From a virus: a stretch of DNA of 64,000 nt. Where the stretch lies: the IMG/VR virus record IMGVR_UViG_3300009001_000006, positions 1 to 64,000 of that record; one strand, written 5' to 3'. How positions within the stretch are numbered: position 1 is the stretch's first letter; each line of letters opens with the position of its first letter. This document shows, in pieces, positions 1 through 8,252 of the stretch. The notes under the pieces are model-generated. The model saw only the letters and a list, made by a program, of their open reading frames with translations, did not search any database and was not told where the DNA came from. Both the position numbers and the translations under genes were made by a program.

Positions 1-2
1 AC

Positions 3-1925
3 ATAAAGTTTCCTAAAAAAGTATATGATTTTCCTGATAGCATTAGCGATGATATTAATAATGACCAAATAATCAGCTGTAATATTAACGAAAATCCTTA
101 TGCAGACTGTATATCTTGTCGTGGGGTATGCCCAACAACAACAACTCCAACAACAACTCCAACAATAACTCCAACAACAACAACTCCAACAACAACAATA
201 CCGACACCGCCCCCACCAGTATGCTATATCAGATTGAGGTATAGACTATGTCCTGGTGTTACGCCTTCTCTAGAAGCTATGAAAAATCATTGGATAAGAA
301 CCATCACAGTTAAAGACGACCCCAATACTCCGTATACTATAGACGCTTGTGATCCAAATTTCTGGGGAATAGATGGAAGCCCTGGTCAACCAAGAAGTTT
401 TACAGCATACATTGAACAATTTCAGTCTTGCATAAGTATGAACTATGACGAGAGCATTAACCATGAGGACTTACCAAAAGATGAAGATGGAAATATTACA
501 GACGATAACGTTATTCATCAAAACATAATTATTAACACATATCAAACATATTACAATTACGAAGATTGTTTAAAAGCCAAATTTGGTTGTCCTCCTGAAA
601 CAACAACAACAACAACAACAGTAACAACACCTACAACACCCACAACACCTACAATACCACCCACAATACCCCCAACCAGCAGTCCAAAAACCCCCGGCAC
701 ACCAGCAACTATTACCGCAATTACAGTTACTCCAACAATAAAAAGACCACCAACCATAACAACCCCACCAACACGCCCAGGAACTACATTAACACCAACA
801 CCAGGATCTTGTTGTGCAACCATAGTAACACCAGATGCTCTTGGCGATACAATAGACATGCCATATGCTTATGTTGGTGTCATAGACTGTAGTATTGCTT
901 GGGGTGATTTATTTCAAAGATTTGAATCTGTATTTGTAGACGATACTACACATTGCCAAATAACAGATAATACGGGAACGGCGAACTATAGTTATTGCTC
1001 TGAGCTATCTAATATTAGACAATGTGAAGCTAATTATTATGATGAAATTTGCGGACCCGCTAAAGAGTATAGGCACTATGGTGATGGCAAGGGTTATTAT
1101 ATTCAATGCGTGGACGATGAAACTGGCGCACAGGATCAATGTTTTCCTGCTAGTAGATTTAGCTGTCCAGATTGTCCACAATGTCAAACTAGCGATCCAG
1201 GCTTTAAAGGCTGCATTAAAGATAGTGAAGGTAACAGAAAGAAATTTGGAAATGAATTTTGCACTTTTAATGGGGTACTCAGTGGTTCTACGCCATGTAG
1301 TGTGTTTGATGACCTTAAACAATGTTTAAAATTACAGTGTGAAAGTGGTTGTGGAACAGGTAATTGTACAGTTAGAAGCAAAGGCTTCTATGTTTTATGT
1401 GAAGAAAATGGAGTGACCACCTGCAGACCAACTGGATACTGGAGTTGTTGTCCCACAGCAGATACAAAAACAGGGTGTGCTGATGGTAATGAATTTAATC
1501 CACAAAATATTATTATTCCTTTATCTGCACAGGGCAGTCAAAACCCTTCAGCTATAAAAATAAGTATACCATTAACAGCTGCGTCTAACCATAATAGAAA
1601 TCAATATACAGCACCGGACGTTAGAATACCTCAGTCAACACAAACATTATTACCACCAAATTCTCAAATTCAAGTATTAAGCATTAACGGCACCCCTCCC
1701 TATAACACTGGTTTTGATATTAAGAATATTACAGTAGAACTTGATACATTAAGTGGCAGATTACTTGTTAATTTTGATGCGTCTTTATTTTATTGTGGGC
1801 CAGACTATGACAATAATCCAAGAGATTTATTTTTATGTCCTCCAGAAAATTTCACAGCAGACCTTAGCTCAAATGGTCAATGCTTTAATTGTGGAGATTT
1901 CGATAGTATTGTAATAGGAGCATAA
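3..1925 (+). CDS. Cys-rich structural protein with Thr/Pro-rich tracts (5' partial)
   Basis: The reading frame is open from the first full codon of the window, so the true start lies upstream; an internal TTG at 234 is not needed. At least 640 residues are present. Two low-complexity Thr/Pro tracts (about 132-218 and 600-803) separate Cys-rich blocks with many CxxC and CC pairs (for example CPDCPQC), followed by a C-terminal part without Cys clusters and a last Cys-containing stretch. Such PT linkers between small disulfide-type modules suggest a secreted or virion surface protein. The large minus-strand protein ending at 58366 has a similar short CPTTT-type linker, so a tail or appendage role is inferred. 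No family was recognised. The Thr-rich tracts are plausible O-glycan acceptors, as glycan genes follow directly. Confidence 0.75.
   Translation: MKFPKKVYDFPDSISDDINNDQIISCNINENPYADCISCRGVCPTTTTPTTTPTITPTTTTPTTTIPTPPPPVCYIRLRYRLCPGVTPSLEAMKNHWIRTITVKDDPNTPYTIDACDPNFWGIDGSPGQPRSFTAYIEQFQSCISMNYDESINHEDLPKDEDGNITDDNVIHQNIIINTYQTYYNYEDCLKAKFGCPPETTTTTTTVTTPTTPTTPTIPPTIPPTSSPKTPGTPATITAITVTPTIKRPPTITTPPTRPGTTLTPTPGSCCATIVTPDALGDTIDMPYAYVGVIDCSIAWGDLFQRFESVFVDDTTHCQITDNTGTANYSYCSELSNIRQCEANYYDEICGPAKEYRHYGDGKGYYIQCVDDETGAQDQCFPASRFSCPDCPQCQTSDPGFKGCIKDSEGNRKKFGNEFCTFNGVLSGSTPCSVFDDLKQCLKLQCESGCGTGNCTVRSKGFYVLCEENGVTTCRPTGYWSCCPTADTKTGCADGNEFNPQNIIIPLSAQGSQNPSAIKISIPLTAASNHNRNQYTAPDVRIPQSTQTLLPPNSQIQVLSINGTPPYNTGFDIKNITVELDTLSGRLLVNFDASLFYCGPDYDNNPRDLFLCPPENFTADLSSNGQCFNCGDFDSIVIGA
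132..218 (+). repeat. ACA/CCA triplet-rich low-complexity tract 1
   Basis: A run of aca, act and cca codons encodes an almost pure Thr/Pro stretch inside the partial gene at the window start. It is a coding microsatellite-like tract, likely prone to length change by slippage. It explains the spurious Val/Gly-rich frames seen on the opposite strand in the similar second tract. Confidence 0.8.
600..803 (+). repeat. Thr/Pro-coding low-complexity tract 2
   Basis: About 68 codons dominated by Thr and Pro with some Ile, Val, Ser and Gly, bordered by Cys-Pro-Pro upstream and Gly-Ser-Cys-Cys downstream. It starts as pure aca repeats and then becomes more degenerate. Composition resembles mucin-like or extended PT linkers. 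Confidence 0.8.
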
Positions 1926-1931
1926 TTAAAA

Positions 1932-3026
1932 ATGAAATATGATTATCTTATAGTCGGATCTGGGCTTTTTGGATGCACCTTTGCTAATTTAGTGAAAAAT
2001 CATAATAAAACATGCTTAATCATAGAAAAAAGAAATCACGCCTATGGTAATTGCTATACAGAAAAAATTAATAATATTGATATCCATAAATATGGGCCGC
2101 ATATATTCCACACTAACTCAGAAAAGATATGGAATTATGTGAATAATTTTTCTAAATTCAATAATTTTATCAATAGGCCAAAAGTTAGCTATACGGGTAA
2201 ACTATATTCTTTTCCTATCAATTTAATGACATTACAACAACTCTGGGGGGTAAACACACCAGAACAAGCTGCTAAAAAAATAGAAAAAGAAAAACTAAAT
2301 ATCAGAAATCCACAGAACCTAGAAGAATGGATATTATCACAAGTTGGTGAAAAAATATATTATACTTTTATATACGGATACACAAAAAAGCAGTGGGGCA
2401 CAGAACCTAAAAATTTACCATCATTTATTATCAAAAGGCTTCCTATCAGATTAAATTTTAATGACAACTATTATTTTGATCAATATCAAGGTATACCTGT
2501 CAACGGATATTCAGAATTAATGACAAATATGACCGATGGTATAGAAATAGTATTGAATACAGATTACCTATCAAATAGAGAATATTGGGATAATCAAGCT
2601 CATCGCGTGGTCTATACTGGTGCTCTTGATGATTTTTTTAATCTAGAATATGGAACATTAGATTATCGTAGCTTGAAATTTGAACACAAGATATTGGAAA
2701 ACGTATCAGATTATCAGGGGAATGCTATTATAAATTATACAGATTATGACGTACCTTATACAAGAATTATAGAACATAAACATTTTACATTCGGGGAACA
2801 AAAAGATAGCGTTATTACAAAAGAATTCCCGCAAACATTCGGTAAAAACACAGATAAATATTATCCAATAAATAACGATAAAAATAATCATCTGTACAAT
2901 AAATATAAAGCTCAAACCCAAAATTTATCAAAAAAATATATCTTTGGTGGCAGACTTGCTGAATACAAATATTATGACATGCATCAAATTATTGGCTCCG
3001 CTATGAATAAATATGATAAACAATAA
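1932..3026 (+). CDS. glf: UDP-galactopyranose mutase
   Basis: FAD flavoenzyme that interconverts UDP-galactopyranose and UDP-galactofuranose, the donor for galactofuranose in surface glycans. The N-terminus has the dinucleotide-binding GSGLFG motif (residues 8-13), followed by an acidic residue at the end of the second strand (IIEKR), then the family's HKYGPHIFHT segment near residue 51, the YTGKLYSFPIN segment near 96 and a YTKKQWG segment near 150. The length of 364 residues fits bacterial Glf. A GGAG lies 12-15 bases before the ATG. It overlaps the following gene by 14 bases and opens the glycan block after the structural gene. Reduced flavin would have to come from the host. Confidence 0.93.
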   Translation: MKYDYLIVGSGLFGCTFANLVKNHNKTCLIIEKRNHAYGNCYTEKINNIDIHKYGPHIFHTNSEKIWNYVNNFSKFNNFINRPKVSYTGKLYSFPINLMTLQQLWGVNTPEQAAKKIEKEKLNIRNPQNLEEWILSQVGEKIYYTFIYGYTKKQWGTEPKNLPSFIIKRLPIRLNFNDNYYFDQYQGIPVNGYSELMTNMTDGIEIVLNTDYLSNREYWDNQAHRVVYTGALDDFFNLEYGTLDYRSLKFEHKILENVSDYQGNAIINYTDYDVPYTRIIEHKHFTFGEQKDSVITKEFPQTFGKNTDKYYPINNDKNNHLYNKYKAQTQNLSKKYIFGGRLAEYKYYDMHQIIGSAMNKYDKQ

Positions 3027-3966
3027 ATGTATACTATTACTTTCTCTATATTCTTTAAATAGATTATCAGAAATAGATAAACTCATATATGAGCTTGGGG
3101 GTTTAGATATAGACCTGTCTATAGGAGAACACAACAAAGGTAATAAAGATCTTTTAAAATTTACAGAAAAATATCAACACAGAATTGTAAATGTAAATTT
3201 TCATAAAAATTATGGCGTTGATATCCACCCATTTATTCACCAAGTGTGTAGTATCGATCCTGAAGAATATCCAATGTTTATTAAGCTACATTCTAAAGAA
3301 TCAAAATGGGGTCAAAAGTTTCATGTAGATTGGGGAACAGTGCTGATAGATAGTTATATTGGCAGTAAATATAATTATGCAAAAAATCTGCAACTATTAA
3401 GCAGAAAGCATATTGGCATGATTAGTCATAATTTTTTAACACTAAGTGATAGAGAACACAACAATACTAATAAAATCAAATATTTGTGTGAACGTCTTAA
3501 GATCAATTATAATAAGGTTGAAAAATCATCTTTTGCCGCAGGTTCTATGTTTATGTCGAAAACACATATATTTCAAAAATATTTGAAATCTAATAAAGAA
3601 ATTTTAGATATATTATTAAGTAATGAAGTCGGAAAAGTCGATGATAGCAGCAGTGAAAACGGAACCTATTGCCATTCTCTAGAAAGAATATTTGGATATC
3701 TAATCAAAAATGAAAATTTATTAATACATCCACATATATCAAAAACAATACCCATATTTAATTCAGAATATAAAAAATTACATTTAATTACTACTTACAA
3801 TAATAATTGTTACTTGAGAGAAGATTTAAATATTTATGGTAAACTATTATCTCAAAATAATGATAAATTAAAAATCCAGTGGTTGCATCTACAAGATTCT
3901 CCGATAGTAGAATATATAAAAACTTCCAACAAACTCATAAGGGATAATCATGCTGCAAAAACTTAA
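3013..3966 (+). CDS. RgpF-like rhamnan-synthesis family protein
   Basis: Resembles the RgpF / rhamnan synthesis F family found in surface polysaccharide loci. Visible hallmarks are KLHSKES at residues 91-97, an FAAGSMF segment at 174-180 and HSLERIFGYL at 221-230, in the family order. No signal peptide or membrane segment is seen. It overlaps glf by 14 bases and the next small gene by 17. A second copy of the same fold makes up the C-terminal half of the gene at 25753. The precise reaction is not established; a glycosyltransferase-like role in building a rhamnose- or galactofuranose-containing chain is inferred. Confidence 0.7.
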   Translation: MINNKCILLLSLYSLNRLSEIDKLIYELGGLDIDLSIGEHNKGNKDLLKFTEKYQHRIVNVNFHKNYGVDIHPFIHQVCSIDPEEYPMFIKLHSKESKWGQKFHVDWGTVLIDSYIGSKYNYAKNLQLLSRKHIGMISHNFLTLSDREHNNTNKIKYLCERLKINYNKVEKSSFAAGSMFMSKTHIFQKYLKSNKEILDILLSNEVGKVDDSSSENGTYCHSLERIFGYLIKNENLLIHPHISKTIPIFNSEYKKLHLITTYNNNCYLREDLNIYGKLLSQNNDKLKIQWLHLQDSPIVEYIKTSNKLIRDNHAAKT

Positions 3967-4210
3967 ACTAATTTTTAGATTTTTATATGCTTTCTTCTGG
4001 CACTGCGTAGAAGGCTTTCCAACATGCAATAAAGAAGAAATTCTAGAAAGATTTAATATTTGTTTAAAATGTGAAGAATATAATTCTGAAAATTCTACCT
4101 GCAATGAATGTGGTTGCAATCTTAGTAATCGTAAAGAATTCATGAATAAATTAGCCTGGGCAGATCAAGAGTGTCCTCTAAAAAAATGGCTAGCCAAAAG
4201 CAGGGGTTGA
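3950..4210 (+). CDS. small Cys-rich putative zinc-binding protein
   Basis: 86 residues. A short hydrophobic N-terminal stretch is followed by CLKC (CxxC), then CNECGC, and near the end the ECPLKKW segment. This C-C...C-C-C...CPLxKW layout is a recurrent small phage and bacterial zinc-finger type whose function is unknown to me. It starts inside the end of the RgpF-like gene and is the last gene before a strong promoter, so it closes that transcription unit. Confidence 0.6.
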   Translation: MLQKLKLIFRFLYAFFWHCVEGFPTCNKEEILERFNICLKCEEYNSENSTCNECGCNLSNRKEFMNKLAWADQECPLKKWLAKSRG

Positions 4211-4235
4211 CGATAGAGCAACCATCGGTTATAAT
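4207..4235 (+). promoter_or_regulatory. sigma70-type promoter
   Basis: TTGACG at 4207-4212, a 17-base spacer and a perfect TATAAT at 4230-4235, in the 56-base gap before the macro-domain gene. A strong GCGGAGG Shine-Dalgarno follows 20 bases downstream. It predicts expression by the host holoenzyme. Confidence 0.75.
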
Positions 4236-4266
4236 AAAATAAATACCGACCAGCGGAGGCTATCAT

Positions 4267-4821
4267 ATGTCTATAGTCAAAGATAAAATAAACAACAATA
4301 TATCCATAATTAATAAAAAGTATGATATTTTTGCAGATGCTAAGCAAGAATTACTAGATACTAATAATTCTATTATTATACTTAACATATGCAATAATAT
4401 GAATACATACGGAGCTGGTTTTAATAAGGCTGTTGCTAATACTTTTCCAATAGCCAAAGAAAATTATCACCTTCTGGGTTCCAGTAAACTGAAAACAGTG
4501 CTTGGTCATACACAGTTTGTAAAATCTGTGATTGGTCCAAAATATAAAAATGAAATTATTATTGCAAATATGATTTGTCAAACAGGTATAATGTCTGATA
4601 AAAATCCTAGACCTATAAATTACTGTTTTCTTGGTATCTGTCTAGCTAAAGTACAGGCATATATTAAACAATATATGACTGACAACGATTTACCGATCAA
4701 AGTAATTTCACCTAAGTTTCATGGCAATGTCACTGGATGTAATTGGAATTTTGTTTATGAGCTAATATTAGATACTCTTAGAAAACCAACACACACTTAT
4801 GTCTATGAATCATATAATTGA
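4267..4821 (+). CDS. macro domain (ADP-ribose-binding) protein
   Basis: Single macro domain of 184 residues. Visible are NICNNMNTYGAGF (about residues 38-50), which matches the Asn-rich ADP-ribose-binding loop, an AVANTFP segment after it, and a C-terminal HGNVTGCNW loop near residue 158 matching the second phosphate-binding loop. Members bind ADP-ribose or hydrolyse ADP-ribose 1''-phosphate or ADP-ribosyl adducts. It has its own promoter and a strong GGAGG, unlike most genes around it, so it may be expressed early. The next gene overlaps it by 23 bases. NAD-related salvage or counter-defence against ADP-ribosylation are possible roles; both are inference. Confidence 0.8.
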   Translation: MSIVKDKINNNISIINKKYDIFADAKQELLDTNNSIIILNICNNMNTYGAGFNKAVANTFPIAKENYHLLGSSKLKTVLGHTQFVKSVIGPKYKNEIIIANMICQTGIMSDKNPRPINYCFLGICLAKVQAYIKQYMTDNDLPIKVISPKFHGNVTGCNWNFVYELILDTLRKPTHTYVYESYN

Positions 4822-5179
4822 AAAAATTACCTGGCTAAAAAATCGAATGCTTTTCAAGTATAGAGAAACTAAAGATAGTCAAGCTATCAAAAGTATAGAT
4901 ATGATATATCAGTATATATATGACCTAGAAAAGCTAAATATTGAGTCTCCCATTTTAGATCAAGTATTAAATCAATATTATTATGGATTTAGTGATGATA
5001 AAACTGATGGCGAGCTAGATTTTAACTACGGATATACAAAAGAAGAGCGAAACAAAATAAAAGAAGACACAATAAATATTCTTAAAGACATTCATTTAGC
5101 TATGCTACAATCACGCACAATAAAAGATAAAATCTTACTAAATACAGATTTTGAAATCCATGAGTACTGCCTTAAATAA
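4799..5179 (+). CDS. hypothetical protein
   Basis: 126 residues, mostly helical by composition, Tyr- and Asp/Lys-rich, with no signal peptide, membrane segment or recognised motif. It sits in a chain of overlapping genes: 23 bases with the macro-domain gene and 20 with the next gene, which supports it being real and co-translated. Function not recognised. Confidence 0.6.
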   Translation: MSMNHIIEKITWLKNRMLFKYRETKDSQAIKSIDMIYQYIYDLEKLNIESPILDQVLNQYYYGFSDDKTDGELDFNYGYTKEERNKIKEDTINILKDIHLAMLQSRTIKDKILLNTDFEIHEYCLK

Positions 5180-5690
5180 CATAGAAATCAAAAATCTTTT
5201 TAGGGTCGAAGAGTTTATGGAGGCCTGTAAGGCTAATTATGGCATAGTAGCCATTAAAAATAAATTGCACTATAAGCCTAATATCAACCATAATCTGCAC
5301 AAATTCATAGATCCATTAAGAAATATAATAATAGGCATAAATGATTTTTGTTGCTTCACTAATATTAATGTTCTTAATTTTATATCTGAAAAAATACAAA
5401 AAGGCTTTAAAATAATTTTACCAGAAGATTTAGATTTACCATTAGAACTGACGCCGTTCTGTATCACAACTGATACATGGGCTGTAAATTTTATACAAAA
5501 TTACATAGCTTCCGGTTATAATAATGTATCTGCTTATATCAAAAATATAGGATATAATCCTTTTATTTATATGAGTAAAGAATGGAGCTCAAGTAACAGC
5601 TCCTCCATAGTAATGAATTGTATAAATTATAGCATAGAGAACATATTCGATATAATTATACAACAAAATAATAAATTTGGAATAGTTTAA
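5160..5690 (+). CDS. hypothetical protein
   Basis: Start chosen at the ATG at 5160, which overlaps the upstream stop, rather than the in-frame TTG at 5151. 176 residues, Ile/Asn-rich, ending NNKFGIV. No known motif was recognised. The segment LPEDLDLPLELTPFC near the middle and a Ser-rich WSSSNSSS stretch are its most distinctive parts. The stop is fused to the next start as TAATG. Confidence 0.55.
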   Translation: MSTALNNIEIKNLFRVEEFMEACKANYGIVAIKNKLHYKPNINHNLHKFIDPLRNIIIGINDFCCFTNINVLNFISEKIQKGFKIILPEDLDLPLELTPFCITTDTWAVNFIQNYIASGYNNVSAYIKNIGYNPFIYMSKEWSSSNSSSIVMNCINYSIENIFDIIIQQNNKFGIV

Positions 5691-5788
5691 TGATTACTTT
5701 AATACAAACTTTTTTACTAGCCTATGTAATATACATCGGCATTCAAGATGGTTGTTCTAGATATAAGATAAGAAAACTTTATGAATAG
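5690..5788 (+). CDS. small single-pass membrane protein
   Basis: 32 codons starting at the ATG of a TAATG junction and ending at a TAG that overlaps the next ATG. The N-terminal 18 residues (MITLIQTFLLAYVIYIGI) are hydrophobic and the tail is basic (RYKIRK), as in tiny phage inner-membrane proteins with the C-terminus in the cytoplasm. Its exact fit between two overlapping neighbours is the main support. Function unknown. Confidence 0.55.
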   Translation: MITLIQTFLLAYVIYIGIQDGCSRYKIRKLYE

Positions 5789-6311
5789 GTTATCGAATCA
5801 AAGATGTTATCTCGCTGGAGCAATAGATAGGGTTCCAGATAGGGGTAAGGGTTGGAGAGAAGAAATTACTCCATTTTTAAAATCTTTAGGGGTTATGGTA
5901 TTTAATCCAATCACCAAGCCAACAGAAATAGGGCTAGAAGATGATGATAGCCATAATCTAAAGACTAAACTAAAACAACAGAATAGATATGATGAATTAT
6001 CTTCTTTCATGAAAGTTATACGTTCTGTTGATTTAAGGTTGGTGGATATTAGCGATTTCATGATTGTTAATTTGGATCTAAATATTCATCCTTGTGGCAC
6101 ATTGGAAGAAATATTCTGGGCCAATAGACAGAAAAAACCAATTATCATACATATGGTTCAGGGTAAACAAAATACACCCGACTGGCTATTTGGAACTATA
6201 CCTCATCAAATGATTTTTTCTGATTGGAATGATATATATTCATACTTAGAAAGTGTCAATAGTGCAGAGAATATAAATAATTATAATAGGTGGTATTTTT
6301 TTAAATTATGA
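5781..6311 (+). CDS. nucleoside 2-deoxyribosyltransferase-like protein
   Basis: The N-terminus CYLAGAIDRVPDRG followed by WREE and VFNPI matches the nucleoside 2-deoxyribosyltransferase-like / DUF4406 fold, and the HPCGTLEEIFWANRQKKPIII segment near residues 107-127 carries the conserved Gly-Thr-x-x-Glu. Relatives swap or hydrolyse N-glycosidic bonds of deoxynucleosides, and many phage copies are of unknown substrate. It sits two genes after the macro-domain gene and overlaps the next gene by 4 bases (ATGA). Nucleotide salvage is the simplest role; action on an NAD-derived or modified nucleoside cannot be excluded. Confidence 0.7.
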   Translation: MNRLSNQRCYLAGAIDRVPDRGKGWREEITPFLKSLGVMVFNPITKPTEIGLEDDDSHNLKTKLKQQNRYDELSSFMKVIRSVDLRLVDISDFMIVNLDLNIHPCGTLEEIFWANRQKKPIIIHMVQGKQNTPDWLFGTIPHQMIFSDWNDIYSYLESVNSAENINNYNRWYFFKL

Positions 6312-7141
6312 ATATTATACAAGATATTAATGACATGTTTCCTGTTGATGCAGAATTTACTAAAATCTATCAAGATATGTTGATTGCTGGTCAAGAATTT
6401 TCAAAATCAAAAAATATAGCTATACTGGGTTTAGTCAGAAATATTAACTCTAAGGTTAAGTATGTTTTTAGAAAACTTAGATTACTAAGAGATTGTTTTA
6501 AGGATAATAGTGCTGTTTATATATATGAAAATGATTCTATAGATGGAACACCTGAAACTATAAGGTCGATCATCGACCAAGATCATTACAGAAACAAATT
6601 CCATCTTTTGTCAGAAAAACTTAAAACGAAAAGCATGCCTGTTTCAAAAAGTCAAATGCGCACAACAAATATGGCAAATGCTAGAAATAAATGTTATGGT
6701 ATGATAAACAATTATCAAAATGTAGATTTTGCTATCGTTATAGACTTAGATTTTATAGACTTTAGTATAAATGGATTAATGAATTCATTTGGTTGGATTG
6801 CAAAAAACAAAAATATAAGCGCTATGTGTGGCAATTCATATATCAACATACCAAACAAACATAAGCATGAATACCATAATTATGATTCTTTTGCTTTTAG
6901 GCTTAATTCTTGGAAAGATAGAGAAATGTCTTGGTTTCCTTTTTGGAATCTACCAATCGGCTCGTGTCCCATTCCGACTTTTAGTGGTTTTGGTGGATCC
7001 TGCATATACAAGTTTGAACTGTACGAACCACTATATTCTGGTGAAGATTGTGAACATGTTATGCTACATAAACAACTCAAAAATAAGTATGATAATTTCA
7101 AACTTTTTTATAATCCCAGTCAAATTATGTTAATGGATTAA
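6308..7141 (+). CDS. GT-A-type glycosyltransferase
   Basis: 277 residues. After a short lead, IAILGLVRNINSK (about 38-50) starts a Rossmann-like nucleotide-sugar domain. YENDSIDGTPE near 73-83, a TTNMANARN segment near 119-127 and the VIDLDFID metal-binding DxD (Asp146, Asp148) follow. The pattern resembles the Anp1 / CAP59-type mannosyltransferases. No membrane anchor is seen. It begins with an ATGA overlap and is followed one base later by GMP reductase. Donor and acceptor cannot be read from sequence. Confidence 0.7.
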   Translation: MNIIQDINDMFPVDAEFTKIYQDMLIAGQEFSKSKNIAILGLVRNINSKVKYVFRKLRLLRDCFKDNSAVYIYENDSIDGTPETIRSIIDQDHYRNKFHLLSEKLKTKSMPVSKSQMRTTNMANARNKCYGMINNYQNVDFAIVIDLDFIDFSINGLMNSFGWIAKNKNISAMCGNSYINIPNKHKHEYHNYDSFAFRLNSWKDREMSWFPFWNLPIGSCPIPTFSGFGGSCIYKFELYEPLYSGEDCEHVMLHKQLKNKYDNFKLFYNPSQIMLMD

Positions 7142-7142
7142 A

Positions 7143-8252
7143 ATGAAAATTATAGATGACACTAAGTTAGACTTTAATGATGTTCTTATAAGGCCAAGAC
7201 GATCTAACTTAAGCAGTAGATCGCAAGTAGATATCATGAGAAATTTTTCTTTTCCCCATTCAACCAGAACATTGTCGTGCTCTCCCATCATTGCGGCAAA
7301 TATGGATACAACCGGATCTATAGATATGGCTATAGAACTAGCAAAATCTTCTTGCTGCACATGCTTACACAAGCACTATGATGTAAAAACACTAATAAAT
7401 TATTTTTCTGAATACAAACCCACATCTTTTTATTCCACAGGCATATCTCAAACAGATATGAAAAAAATTGCTACGGTATTTGATGCTATACCTGGTCAAA
7501 AACCAAATATTTGTATAGATGTGGCTAATGGTTATTCCGAAAATTTTACAAAAATTACCAGACAAATCAGGAATTTATATCCAGAAATCGTTATTATGGC
7601 GGGTAATGTAGTTACGCCAGAAATGACAGAAGAGCTAATAATGCATGGTGGTGTAGATATAGTTAAGATAGGTATTGGATCAGGAAGTGTTTGCACAACA
7701 AGATTAAAGACCGGTATAGGATATCCACAATTATCCGCCATTATGGAATGTGGGGATGCTGCTCATGGTCTTGGTGGTCACATATGTAGTGATGGTGGAT
7801 GCACTATACCTGCGGATGTTTGTAAAGCTTTTGGAGGAAATTCGGATTTTGTTATGTTAGGGGGTATGTTAGCTGGTACAGATTGTTGTGAAGGAGAATG
7901 GGAGTATGAATATAAGTGTGTTAATAAAAATGCAACATGGTGGCAGTCAAAAGATCCTGGGTATACAACAGAACGAAGAAAAGTCTCTTTAAAATTCTAT
8001 GGCATGAGCAGCAAAGAAGCGATGAATAAACATAATGGGGGAGTGGCCAATTATAGAACAAGTGAAGGCAGATGTGTGACCATACCTTATAAGGGAACTA
8101 CACATGAGATCATAAAAGACATACTCGGTGGAGTGCGAAGTGCTTGCACATATATTGGTGCTAAATCAATAAAAGATTTTAGTAAAAAGACTATATTTAT
8201 TAAGGTTAATAATACACACAACAGAGTTTATGAATCTTATGAAACAAAATAA
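7143..8252 (+). CDS. guaC: GMP reductase
   Basis: TIM-barrel enzyme of the IMPDH/GMPR family that converts GMP to IMP with NADPH, linking guanine to adenine nucleotide pools. Seen are LDFNDVLIRPRRS at the N-terminus, AANMDTTG near 51-58, and the catalytic loop GIGSGSVCTTR with the nucleophile at Cys184. The GIGYPQLSA segment follows as in GuaC, then SDGGC. There is no CBS domain insertion, and the length of 369 residues is near GuaC size, which favours GMP reductase over IMP dehydrogenase. It overlaps the next gene by 23 bases. It is unusual among glycan genes. Confidence 0.88.
   Translation: MKIIDDTKLDFNDVLIRPRRSNLSSRSQVDIMRNFSFPHSTRTLSCSPIIAANMDTTGSIDMAIELAKSSCCTCLHKHYDVKTLINYFSEYKPTSFYSTGISQTDMKKIATVFDAIPGQKPNICIDVANGYSENFTKITRQIRNLYPEIVIMAGNVVTPEMTEELIMHGGVDIVKIGIGSGSVCTTRLKTGIGYPQLSAIMECGDAAHGLGGHICSDGGCTIPADVCKAFGGNSDFVMLGGMLAGTDCCEGEWEYEYKCVNKNATWWQSKDPGYTTERRKVSLKFYGMSSKEAMNKHNGGVANYRTSEGRCVTIPYKGTTHEIIKDILGGVRSACTYIGAKSIKDFSKKTIFIKVNNTHNRVYESYETK

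Noticed and set aside
557-859. Val/Gly-rich minus-strand reading frame of about 100 codons
   Set aside because: It is the complement of the aca/cca tract coding Thr/Pro; repetitive codons keep the opposite strand open. No ribosome site or neighbour fit.
1024-1329. Plus-strand frame inside the Cys-rich gene
   Set aside because: It lies within a clearly coding Cys-rich gene in another frame and shows no conserved motif.
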